Positions 1 to 5,420 of a stretch of 6,898 bases of DNA are shown piece by piece. The stretch is taken from contig JACRPJ010000103.1 of the NCBI GenBank assembly GCA_016213985.1, positions 1 through 6,898 on the forward strand, written 5' to 3'. Position 1 is the first letter of the stretch; every line of letters starts with the position of its first letter. The notes under the pieces were generated by a model that saw only the letters and a list, made by a program, of their open reading frames with translations, was not told the origin of the DNA and did not search any database. Position numbers and translations under genes: made by a program. Origin of the DNA: Candidatus Woesearchaeota archaeon. GTDB lineage: Archaea; Nanobdellota; Nanobdellia; Woesearchaeales; GW2011-AR9.

Positions 1-135
1 CAATATTTTTTTCATTAATGAGAAATATTTTTTTCCCGGAGCGAGCTCCTCAGGAGCAATGTAACTAAGTGCTATTCCACTGGCTATTCCTAACAGAGAG
101 GCTACAAACCCCACTATGGATGAAAACAGAGACAT
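1..135 (-). CDS. Unknown membrane protein, N-terminal part (runs off the left edge)
   Basis: I do not recognise this protein. The minus strand is open from an ATG at 135 through all 45 codons to the window edge with no stop. Residues 1-27 form one hydrophobic helix (MSLFSSIVGFVASLLGIASG and on), a membrane anchor or signal anchor. It is followed by IAPEELAPGKKYFSLMKKIL, whose basic cluster would sit at the membrane surface. From memory, similar helix plus PEEL.PGKKYF starts occur in small DPANN membrane proteins; this is recollection, not a search. A TATA box lies about 30 bases upstream, just past the stop of the preceding gene, so the gene probably has its own promoter. The codons near the edge contain A7 runs and a 12-base direct repeat (2-13 and 24-35), so frame errors there are possible. 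Confidence 0.6.
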   Translation of the reverse strand, partial: MSLFSSIVGFVASLLGIASGIALSYIAPEELAPGKKYFSLMKKIL

Positions 136-162
136 TTCAGTCAGGGGTATCTCCTAAGGGAT

Positions 163-170
163 ATATAAAA
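163..170 (-). promoter_or_regulatory. TATA box of the membrane-protein gene
   Basis: On the minus strand this reads TTTTATAT, continuing as ATATATCC. Its centre is about 31 bases before the ATG at 135, which predicts a leader of only a few bases. The A-rich AAACAAAGC just upstream could serve as the TFB recognition element. Confidence 0.5.
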
Positions 171-178
171 GCTTTGTT

Positions 179-607
179 TCAGGTAAAGCCCAGATATTTC
201 TCCACTAATTCCTCCAACAGTTTTATACCCTCATCAGTAACCTTTCTTTTCTCCCCTGGAGAACTTAGAGCGAAAGCAGCACAAAAAGGGGTTATCTCCA
301 TCAACCACTGACAGGCTAATTCTTCTCTAGCAGGTGTGCAGTAATATCTCTGGTGAATATCTATACTAAAATGAGTCCAATGGGACGCAGCCTGGGATAA
401 AACAAAGTAAGCGAATTTCCTGAACTCATCTTCCTTTTTAGGGAGCAATTCAAAGAGAACGTGAGCATATTCTTCTTTCCTTTCCTCTTCCAAGCCATCC
501 TCTAATGAAAAGTGACCTTGACAACTAGCGATGGTCTCAAGCTAATGAATCTGATTAAGTAAACTGACTAGGCGCTCTATTTTAGAGTCTATCTCTTTTC
601 CTGTCAC
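179..607 (-). CDS. Unrecognised protein with one in-frame amber codon (possible pseudogene or readthrough)
   Basis: Read from GTG 607 the frame gives MTGKEIDSKIERLVSLLNQI-H, then TAG (codon 22, at 542-544). It then continues LETIASCQGHF (residues 23-33) and runs without further damage to TGA at 179, about 142 positions. The sequence on both sides looks like one protein: a helix ending LLNQI, a Cys/His motif SCQGH (28-32), a strand AHVLFEL, and helices to the C-terminus (LLEELVEKYLGF). If the amber is a true stop, the remaining 104-aa frame would have to start at TTG 493 and would lose the SCQGH motif. I cannot assign a function. The start could be GTG 607 (TATA centre about 24 bases upstream) or TTG 625. 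The gene lies between the DHH gene and the membrane-protein gene, all on the same strand. Confidence 0.55.
542..544 (-). other. In-frame amber codon inside the 179-607 frame
   Basis: TAG lies between histidine 21 and the LETIASCQGH segment. It is one substitution away from TGG (Trp), CAG (Gln), GAG (Glu), AAG (Lys) or TAC/TAT (Tyr). Two neighbouring genes, rpb4 and dphB, end in TAG, so TAG acts as an ordinary stop elsewhere in the window. Confidence 0.85.
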
Positions 608-627
608 CTTCTTTCCTACCTCCAACC

Positions 628-635
628 TTAAAAAA
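628..635 (-). promoter_or_regulatory. Probable TATA box of the amber-interrupted gene
   Basis: The minus strand reads TTTTTTAA, centred about 24 bases before GTG 607, so the transcript would be leaderless. A second candidate, CTAAATAA at 645-652, would match TTG 625 instead. A GGAGGT sequence between TATA and GTG could also act as a Shine-Dalgarno site. Confidence 0.45.
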
Positions 636-671
636 CAAAATTACTTATTTAGTTTTTCTAAACTCCAGAAT

Positions 672-1700
672 TCACTTTGTCTCTTCTTTAAACCGTTTTA
701 AGAACATTTCCCAATCGTGCTCTTTAACGACTGCACCGCAAGCCTGAGGATGCCCTCCCCCATATCCATCTATTCCTACCAGAGCTTTCTCCAGGGCTTT
801 GAGGACAGTGGTTTGAGAGCGGATGCTACATTTCATCTCCCCGCTCTTCTTGCGAGCGATTAAAATTATCTTGTGAGGATACAAAGTAGAAAGCTCGTTA
901 GACAACTCGGAAGTAAACGACCACTTCTGATCAGTGTAATAAAACAATAACAACTTGCTCTTCCCCGCTTTCTTCTTAGCTTCCTCTAATAATGGAACAT
1001 AATGGATGTTAACCTTCTCGTAATGCTTATACAAAAATCTAGCCTGAGAGGTCTTCTGCTCTAGGATTTCCTCTGGGGATTTTATTCTCGTGAGTATTTT
1101 TACACATTTATTCACCTCTGAGGTAGGGCCTTTGAGTATAAAAGAAAATATTCGAATTAATTTTCCCATTGGCTGGGTAAACACCACATCCGCTAAATCC
1201 ATTTTTTGAGACAGTAAATAGGGATATTTTTCAATAACCTGGTCGATAAAATCAGGCATGTGCCAATCCGCTAGGCAGCCTACTGCAGCAATCCATAAAT
1301 CCTCAGTATTACTGCTGACTTGATAAGCCATCCGGGTGGTGGGAATATAAGCATTTGGATCCTTAATGCAGGGGTTGAAGTAATGAACTCCCGGTAGTTG
1401 CAACGGGGAATGGTGATCAATCCAAAAGATGGGTTGCTTTACCTTGTCTACAAATTCCTGCTCAACGATAGGCATATCCAGGATAAAGATTTTATCAGGA
1501 TGATATTCCTCTACCCGACGTACAAAAGAGGCATCTAACTTAGGAGCTACTTTAACGATGGTCCCATGACCTTCCCGATGCATTTTATATAAGAGAATGA
1601 ATGAGCACAACCCATCAGGATCGTCATCGTAGAAAAACAATGGATTCTTAGAAGTAGCCAATTCTTCCCTAAGCAGAACAACTTCTTCTGGAGTCAACAT
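672..1700 (-). CDS. DHH/DHHA1-family phosphoesterase (RecJ-like)
   Basis: This 342-aa protein belongs to the DHH superfamily of metal-dependent phosphoesterases, which includes RecJ-type 5'-3' exonucleases, nanoRNases and c-di-AMP phosphodiesterases. Visible motifs in order are motif I DDDPDG (25-30, the D-x-D-x-D-G pattern), motif II aspartate D75 in ILDMP, motif III DHH (95-97) and a motif IV aspartate D145 in LADW. The C-terminal DHHA1 substrate-binding motif GGGHPQACG (314-322) follows. All expected metal ligands appear present, so it is probably active. It is cytoplasmic, with no signal peptide or membrane segment. The start at ATG 1700 is supported by a TATA box centred 26.5 bases upstream. 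Within archaea such proteins include GINS-associated nuclease (GAN)/RecJ-like and oligoribonuclease-like enzymes, and the sequence alone does not tell me which substrate this one uses. Confidence 0.9.
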   Translation of the reverse strand: MLTPEEVVLLREELATSKNPLFFYDDDPDGLCSFILLYKMHREGHGTIVKVAPKLDASFVRRVEEYHPDKIFILDMPIVEQEFVDKVKQPIFWIDHHSPLQLPGVHYFNPCIKDPNAYIPTTRMAYQVSSNTEDLWIAAVGCLADWHMPDFIDQVIEKYPYLLSQKMDLADVVFTQPMGKLIRIFSFILKGPTSEVNKCVKILTRIKSPEEILEQKTSQARFLYKHYEKVNIHYVPLLEEAKKKAGKSKLLLFYYTDQKWSFTSELSNELSTLYPHKIILIARKKSGEMKCSIRSQTTVLKALEKALVGIDGYGGGHPQACGAVVKEHDWEMFLKRFKEETK

Positions 1701-1722
1701 TCATCCATTAATTTTAGGGTGG

Positions 1723-1730
1723 TTTTTAAA
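1723..1730 (-). promoter_or_regulatory. TATA box of the DHH gene
   Basis: The minus strand reads TTTAAAAA, preceded by AACAAACC as a plausible BRE. Its centre is 26.5 bases before ATG 1700, predicting a leaderless mRNA. It sits back to back with the plus-strand TATA box at 1749-1756. Confidence 0.7.
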
Positions 1731-1748
1731 GGTTTGTTAAGAAAAAGA

Positions 1749-1756
1749 TTTATAAT
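1749..1756 (+). promoter_or_regulatory. TATA box of the 132-aa gene
   Basis: TTTATAAT, preceded by GAAAAAGA as a BRE-like A-rich stretch, is centred 26.5 bases before ATG 1779. This predicts a leaderless transcript and supports the gene being real. Confidence 0.7.
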
Positions 1757-1778
1757 CCTTTAACGATTACTTCCTCCT

Positions 1779-2177
1779 ATGCCCCTATACGAACAAAAGT
1801 GGTGGAAGAGACTATTTGGAAAAGAACACCAAGAGAAACATGTAGATTCAAGCAAAGAGATCGAGGCTATCGGAGAATTTATGGTAGAATCAAATAATGA
1901 CCGTACCCAAATACTCCGGCTGCTGGAGGAGTTAGAAGAACTAGAAAAAGAGCGCCGGGTAGCCACTTCCGGGGCATTGCAGATTAACTTGGACGTGCAG
2001 GCTGTCCTGTTGAGCAAGTTGCTGGAGGAATATGAATTCTTCCAGGACGACGTGGACATCAATGTATTAAGACTAAAGATGATTGCCAAACAATTCTTAA
2101 AAGAAGCTGAAAAGGCAGGTATGCATGACTTAGTTAAAGAAAAGAAAAAAGATCCGAGATGGCAGTTCTGGTGGTAA
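1779..2177 (+). CDS. Hypothetical helical protein with Trp-rich ends
   Basis: I do not recognise this 132-aa protein. It is highly charged and predicted mostly helical. A coiled-coil-like segment spans about 44-60 (ILRLLEELEELEKERR), and a second helical region spans about 71-118. Five tryptophans lie only at the two ends: WW at 8-9 within EQKWWKRLFGKE, and WQFWW at the last five residues. There is no signal peptide or membrane span, so it is probably cytoplasmic; the aromatic-basic ends could contact membrane, RNA or a partner, but that is speculation. A well-placed TATA box fixes the start. It is divergent from the DHH gene across a 78-base gap and convergent with the DUF655 gene. In many archaea ksgA follows DUF655, and this gene is not ksgA. 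Confidence 0.75.
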   Translation: MPLYEQKWWKRLFGKEHQEKHVDSSKEIEAIGEFMVESNNDRTQILRLLEELEELEKERRVATSGALQINLDVQAVLLSKLLEEYEFFQDDVDINVLRLKMIAKQFLKEAEKAGMHDLVKEKKKDPRWQFWW

Positions 2178-2292
2178 CGAAAACTCGCCTGCTCGGAGCT
2201 ATGGTCACTAACGTTCCCGAGTTTTCTATCGAAAACTATCCACGGACTGAAGTCCATGGCTTTACGCTCCTCGCTTACTATGCGAGTTTTCG
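2178..2292. repeat. Nested inverted-repeat element between convergent genes
   Basis: An exact 11-base inverted repeat, CGAAAACTCGC at 2178-2188 and GCGAGTTTTCG at 2282-2292, encloses two further arms: CGAGTTTTC at 2218-2226 and CGAAAACT at 2230-2237. The four arms can pair as two side-by-side hairpins (2178 with 2218, 2230 with 2282). Alternatively, the outer arms pair around an inner 7-bp hairpin AGTTTTC-TATC-GAAAACT (2220-2237). The element begins one base after the stop of the 132-aa gene. On the minus strand a GCGTAAAGCC stretch leads into the GGACTTCAGTCC palindrome. This resembles the subterminal palindromes and omega-RNA ends of IS200/IS605-IS1341 elements as I remember them, but no transposase is present. 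Confidence 0.6.
2240..2259. other. Small imperfect hairpin inside the inverted-repeat element
   Basis: CCACGGACT and AGTCCATGG pair with one mismatch. The core is GGAC-TGAA-GTCC with a four-base loop. It lies inside the second hairpin of the 2178-2292 element, and similar palindromes are typical of IS200/IS605 ends. Confidence 0.6.
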
Positions 2293-2296
2293 GAAC

Positions 2297-2343
2297 AGGA
2301 GTTATGCGGTCTAAAGCCTAGGGCTTTAGACCCGCTAACTCCT
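2297..2343. terminator. Strong 47-base hairpin, probable bidirectional terminator or structured RNA
   Basis: AGGAGTTA (2297-2304) pairs with TAACTCCT (2336-2343). GC at 2306-2307 pairs with GC at 2334-2335. GGTCTAAAGCC (2308-2318) pairs perfectly with GGCTTTAGACC (2322-2332) around a TAG loop. That gives 21 base pairs with only single-base bulges at 2305 and 2333. It begins seven bases beyond the DUF655 stop and lies 120 bases beyond the 132-aa stop, between convergent genes. There is no long T tract on either side, so classical termination is not obvious; it may instead protect 3' ends or be part of the adjacent repeat element. Confidence 0.55.
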
Positions 2344-2349
2344 TGTAAA

Positions 2350-2910
2350 TTAAGAAGTAAACAAGCAATATTTCTCTTTTCCTTCCAATTCAGAAATAAT
2401 TCTTTTTACTACCGCCTGCTTAGGATCGGGTAGTAATTTAACCCTCTCTTTCAAATCCTCAAAACTGGCAAACGGCTTTACTTTTCTTGCTTCCAGCACT
2501 TCCCACATATGCTTCTTGCCAAATCCAGGTATTAATTCTAGTTGGTGCATTCTCATGCTCAACGGCTGAGCCTTATTAAAGAACTCTACAAAGCGCTTTT
2601 CGTCCCGATTAATCACATTTTCAATAGCATGAGGCAGTTCGTTCTTAGCCGTAGCGGTTAATTTATCTGCATTTATCCTGCCTTTGATATGGTGAATTTC
2701 GTCTCGTTTCCCTTCTCCGATGTACACTTCTTGGTAGGGCTGCAACTGCATTCCTTTCTTAGGAATTAATTCTAGAAGAGTAAGATAATTAACACCTAGG
2801 GCTTGAGCTATAGAACTCTTTATGGCTCCCTCTTCGAAGGGATAGCCATGTTCCAAGTAATCGAGGATGATTGCTTTTTCCTCTCTTACCGTAGGTTTAG
2901 TCGGCTCCAT
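2350..2910 (-). CDS. DUF655 (COG1491) RNA/DNA-binding protein
   Basis: This 186-aa protein matches the archaeal DUF655 family over its full length. The N-terminal helix region (REEKAIILDYLEHGYP, 9-24) is followed by an OB-like beta domain (about 42-80, LTLLELIPKKG to EVYIGEGKRDEIHHIKGRI). The conserved LTATAKNELP segment (84-93) comes next, then a helix-hairpin-helix motif ELIPGFGKKHMWEVLEARK (125-143) and the DPKQAVVKRI helix. These folds bind nucleic acid, but the precise role of the family is not established. It is the third gene of the conserved archaeal order L21e - Rpb4 - DUF655, pointing to a role in RNA or ribosome metabolism. The gap of 91 bases after rpb4 is large for this block and holds an AT-rich element that may be a separate promoter. 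The usual downstream ksgA is absent here. Confidence 0.92.
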   Translation of the reverse strand: MEPTKPTVREEKAIILDYLEHGYPFEEGAIKSSIAQALGVNYLTLLELIPKKGMQLQPYQEVYIGEGKRDEIHHIKGRINADKLTATAKNELPHAIENVINRDEKRFVEFFNKAQPLSMRMHQLELIPGFGKKHMWEVLEARKVKPFASFEDLKERVKLLPDPKQAVVKRIISELEGKEKYCLFTS

Positions 2911-2940
2911 AATCGGTCTTGTATAGGTATTTCTGGTAAA

Positions 2941-2948
2941 TTAATAAA
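2941..2948 (-). promoter_or_regulatory. Possible internal TATA box of the DUF655 gene
   Basis: The minus strand reads TTTATTAA, preceded by GTAATT. It is centred about 34 bases before ATG 2910, which would give a leader of about 8 bases. The preceding TTTTT could alternatively act as a termination signal for the L21e-rpb4 transcript. Confidence 0.4.
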
Positions 2949-3001
2949 AATTACGGTTTTTTTGATGCAACCATCAACCTTCCAGAAAGTTCACCTCTCA
3001 C

Positions 3002-3352
3002 CTACTCTTCTATGAACTTAGAAACCACTTCCACAATGCTCTCTTGATCCTTTTTAGAAAGACTCAAATTATACCCCTGTAAAACTACTTTTAAATCGCT
3101 CACATTCTTGGGCAGGAAATCAATAATTTTAACCATCACTTCCTCTTTCAAGCGAATGAGGTTAAGGTTCGCCAGCTGCTTGTGCAACTCTTGACGCTTA
3201 TGAGCAGTTAAAGTTACCATAATATCCAGATACTCCTTTGTCTTGTTAGAGAAGTAATTCAACTGCCCGTCTCTTTTTTCTATAGCCTGCAATATCTCTT
3301 TTACCTCGCCTAAAGATAAGGCTTTTTGCTCTATGAATTGGGGATTGGCCAT
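3002..3352 (-). CDS. rpoF: DNA-directed RNA polymerase subunit Rpb4/RpoF (F subunit)
   Basis: This 116-aa protein is the archaeal homologue of Rpb4. It pairs with Rpo7 (RpoE) to form the polymerase stalk that helps open DNA and binds the emerging RNA. The N-terminal segment NPQFIEQKALSLGEVKEIL (3-21) matches the part that packs against Rpo7. The C-terminal HRDC-like helical domain includes the signature LPKNVSDLKVVLQGYNLSLS (80-99). Length is normal for the family. It starts three bases after the L21e stop, with CAGGAG six bases before its ATG, so it is the second gene of a transcript and is translated with a Shine-Dalgarno site. It ends with TAG. The pairing with L21e is conserved across archaea. 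Confidence 0.95.
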   Translation of the reverse strand: MANPQFIEQKALSLGEVKEILQAIEKRDGQLNYFSNKTKEYLDIMVTLTAHKRQELHKQLANLNLIRLKEEVMVKIIDFLPKNVSDLKVVLQGYNLSLSKKDQESIVEVVSKFIEE

Positions 3353-3355
3353 AGT

Positions 3356-3649
3356 TTACTCCTGTTTTTTCAGATGGATGGGATGAACAAACAACTTTTT
3401 ATCCTTTCCCCCATCCCTGATTTCGACTTGATAACAGCTTCCCTTTTTTCCGATAACCGTCCCCACCAGTCCATGGAAACGAGGAAAAAACCTCCCAAAC
3501 TGAACACAGGAATGTATTTTTAGCCCAACTTTATCTCCTTCTTTAAATTCCTGAAGGTACCTACTAACCGAGACCTTTCCTTTTTCTTTATAACCTAGGC
3601 GCAATTTCTGCCGGGTTTTCCTTAAAAAAGATCCCACTCTCTGAGGCAT
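3356..3649 (-). CDS. rpl21e: 50S ribosomal protein L21e
   Basis: This 97-aa protein matches archaeal/eukaryotic L21e, a large-subunit protein with an SH3-like beta barrel that binds 23S rRNA. The basic N-terminal tail (SFLRKTRQKLRLGYKEKGK, 7-25) leads into SVSRYLQEFKEGDKVGLKI (27-45). The family signature FPRFHGLVGTVIGKKGSCYQ (55-74) and the closing LFVHPIHLK (86-94) follow. The length is normal. It is the first gene of the L21e-rpoF-DUF655 block. The start at ATG 3649 is supported by a TATA box centred 28.5 bases upstream, which it shares with the divergent elp3. Confidence 0.95.
   Translation of the reverse strand: MPQRVGSFLRKTRQKLRLGYKEKGKVSVSRYLQEFKEGDKVGLKIHSCVQFGRFFPRFHGLVGTVIGKKGSCYQVEIRDGGKDKKLFVHPIHLKKQE
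3359..3364 (-). promoter_or_regulatory. Ribosome binding site of rpoF
   Basis: CAGGAG overlaps the last codons of L21e and ends six bases before ATG 3352. It shows that rpoF is translated from an internal site on the L21e transcript, unlike the leaderless first genes of the window. Confidence 0.7.
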
Positions 3650-3673
3650 GGTAAAGTTAAGTTTGGAGGAGGA

Positions 3674-3681
3674 TTTATAAA
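3674..3681. promoter_or_regulatory. Palindromic TATA box shared by L21e (minus) and elp3 (plus)
   Basis: TTTATAAA reads identically on both strands. Its centre is 28.5 bases from the L21e ATG at 3649 and 26.5 bases from the elp3 ATG at 3704. The whole 54-base gap therefore fits two leaderless transcripts from one TBP site. Direction would depend on the flanking BREs: the minus-strand flank is CCAAAACC (BRE-like), the plus-strand flank GGAGGAGGA. Confidence 0.65.
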
Positions 3682-3703
3682 GGTTTTGGTACAGTACTTA
3701 GAA

Positions 3704-5395
3704 ATGCTCAGCTATTATACCGAGATTATTGCTAAACTGAAAAGAAAAAAACTCTCCTCTAGATCATTGGCTGAGTTTAAACGAAAACTGGCGTGGGAAT
3801 ATCAACTTAAAGAAATTCCTACCAATAGCCAAATCTTACTTCACTGCTCTCCCAAAGAATTTAGGCTCTTAAAATCCAAACTCCTCAGCAAGCCAATACG
3901 CAGCCTCTCCGGAGTGGCTCCGGTAGCAATTATGACCAAACCCTTCCCCTGCCCTCATGGCAAGTGCATTATGTGCCCGGGAGGAGTTAACAGCGCTTTT
4001 GGGAGCGTTCCTCAATCCTACACCGGGAAAGAACCCGCTACCATGCGGGGGCTTAGAAATGATTTTGACCCTTACTTACAGGTAATGAATCGTCTCGAGC
4101 AGTACGTAATCCTCGGACACAATTGTGAAAAAGTAGAATTAATAATAATGGGGGGAACTTTTCCTAGTTTTCCTCGAAATTATCAGGAAGAATTCGTTAA
4201 ATATGCATTAAAAGCCATGAATGATTTTTCCGAGTTATTTTACCCTAAAAAAAGAGAATTAGATTATACCAAATTCAAAGAATTTTTTGAATTTCCCGCA
4301 GAAATAGAAGACAAAAACAGAGTAGAGAGAATCAAACAAAAATTACGGGGACTAAAGAATAATTGTAGTTTAGAAACAGAGCAACAAAAAAATGAGACCT
4401 CAAAGATCAGATGTGTAGCCCTGTGCATCGAAACTCGCCCGGATTATGGACTATTAAAAGAGGGAAATGAAATGCTGCGCCTAGGATGCACTCGGGTAGA
4501 ATTGGGAATACAAAGCGTCTACAACGAGATTTTACAAAGAATCAACCGAGGACACTCTACCCAAGACGCAAAAGAGGCAATAAGAACCTTACGCGACCTT
4601 GGCTTCAAGGTTGCCGCTCACTATATGCCCGGACTGCCCGACGTAGACTTAAGGAAAGACTTAGCAGGTATGAGACAATTGTTCTCCAACCCCGATTATC
4701 GTCCGGACATGTTGAAAATCTATCCATGCCTGGTAACTAAAGGAACTAAGCTCTATGAAGAGTATAAAATAGAAAAATTTTCTCCGCTAACTGCCGATCA
4801 GGCAGCAAAACTTATTGTAGAATTAAAGAAGCATGTTCCAGAATACTGTAGGATAATGCGCATCCAGAGAGACATTCCCACCACGCAAATAGTGGCCGGA
4901 GTGGAAATGACTAATTTACGCCAGTATATTACTAAAAAGTACAAGGTAGAATGTCGCTGCATCCGCTGTCGGGAGCCGCAGGGAAAAAAAATCTCCTGGA
5001 AGAAGATCAGATTAAATGTTCAAGAATACCAAGCCTCCCGAGGAAAAGAATTCTTTATTTCTGTCGAAGATCACGAAAACGATTTGTTGGTTGGATTTGT
5101 GAGACTGAGATTTCCTTCACAATTTTTACGTCCAGAAATTACTCCCACGAGCGCTTTAATCCGAGAATTGCATGTGTATGGGACAGCCACCGGGATTGGG
5201 GAGGAAGGCAGTGTACAGCACAAAGGCTGGGGAAAAAAGCTGATGAAAAAAGCTGAAGAGATCGCTCATATCAAAAAGAAAGACAAAATGGTAGTAATTT
5301 CAGGAGTTGGGGCAAGAGAATACTATAAAAGATTAGGATACAATTTGGAAGGTCCATATCTGGTCAAGAAGATTCAGAGCTCGAAAACTATTTAA
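3704..5395 (+). CDS. elp3: Elongator-like protein 3: tRNA uridine(34) acetyltransferase, radical SAM
   Basis: This 563-aa protein is the archaeal Elp3, which works without the other Elongator subunits. It makes the carboxymethyl-type modification at wobble uridine 34 of tRNA using SAM and acetyl-CoA. Numbering from ATG 3704, the radical-SAM cysteines are in CPHGKCIMC (83-91), followed by MGGTFPS (149-155) and the IETRPDYG region (about 242-249). A cysteine cluster CRCIRC (417-422) probably binds zinc. The GNAT acetyltransferase domain follows, with LIRELHVYGTA (485-495), the acetyl-CoA loop QHKGWGKKLM (505-514) and the closing GVGAREYYKRLGY (534-546). The family is fully represented. I chose ATG 3704 over the in-frame TTG 3686 because the TATA box sits 26.5 bases before it. 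Its 3' end carries the next gene's TATA box. Confidence 0.95.
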   Translation: MLSYYTEIIAKLKRKKLSSRSLAEFKRKLAWEYQLKEIPTNSQILLHCSPKEFRLLKSKLLSKPIRSLSGVAPVAIMTKPFPCPHGKCIMCPGGVNSAFGSVPQSYTGKEPATMRGLRNDFDPYLQVMNRLEQYVILGHNCEKVELIIMGGTFPSFPRNYQEEFVKYALKAMNDFSELFYPKKRELDYTKFKEFFEFPAEIEDKNRVERIKQKLRGLKNNCSLETEQQKNETSKIRCVALCIETRPDYGLLKEGNEMLRLGCTRVELGIQSVYNEILQRINRGHSTQDAKEAIRTLRDLGFKVAAHYMPGLPDVDLRKDLAGMRQLFSNPDYRPDMLKIYPCLVTKGTKLYEEYKIEKFSPLTADQAAKLIVELKKHVPEYCRIMRIQRDIPTTQIVAGVEMTNLRQYITKKYKVECRCIRCREPQGKKISWKKIRLNVQEYQASRGKEFFISVEDHENDLLVGFVRLRFPSQFLRPEITPTSALIRELHVYGTATGIGEEGSVQHKGWGKKLMKKAEEIAHIKKKDKMVVISGVGAREYYKRLGYNLEGPYLVKKIQSSKTI

Positions 5396-5398
5396 ATA
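5391..5398 (+). promoter_or_regulatory. TATA box of the 44-aa gene
   Basis: TTTAAATA, preceded by CGAAAACTA (a good BRE), is centred 26.5 bases before ATG 5421. It overlaps the elp3 stop codon (TAA at 5393-5395). It predicts a separate leaderless transcript and is the best evidence that the small gene is real. Confidence 0.7.
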
Positions 5399-5420
5399 AG
5401 TAATAAGAGAGTAAACAAGT

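Noticed and set aside
2..35. 12-base direct repeat AATATTTTTTTC (2-13 and 24-35)
   Set aside because: It falls in coding sequence for Lys/Phe-rich codons and is most simply explained by AT-rich codon use.
69..311. Plus-strand open frame of 80 codons near the left edge
   Set aside because: It runs antisense to two minus-strand frames that have promoters and better protein character.
542..544. Genome-wide reassignment of TAG to pyrrolysine as the explanation of the amber codon
   Set aside because: rpoF and dphB end at TAG at family-typical lengths. Reading through would add 16 unrelated codons to rpoF and 7 to dphB, so TAG is used as a normal stop here.
1760..2257. Minus-strand open frame of 165 codons opposite the 132-aa gene
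   Set aside because: Its translation is Ser/Cys-rich noise, it begins inside the inverted-repeat element, and the plus-strand gene has a well-placed promoter.
2178..2292. CRISPR array
   Set aside because: The repeated arms alternate in orientation and are only 8-11 bases long, without regular spacers.
2178..2343. A tRNA or other known structural RNA in the structured gap
   Set aside because: There is no T-arm or anticodon-arm pattern and the hairpins do not form a cloverleaf; no known RNA family was recognised.
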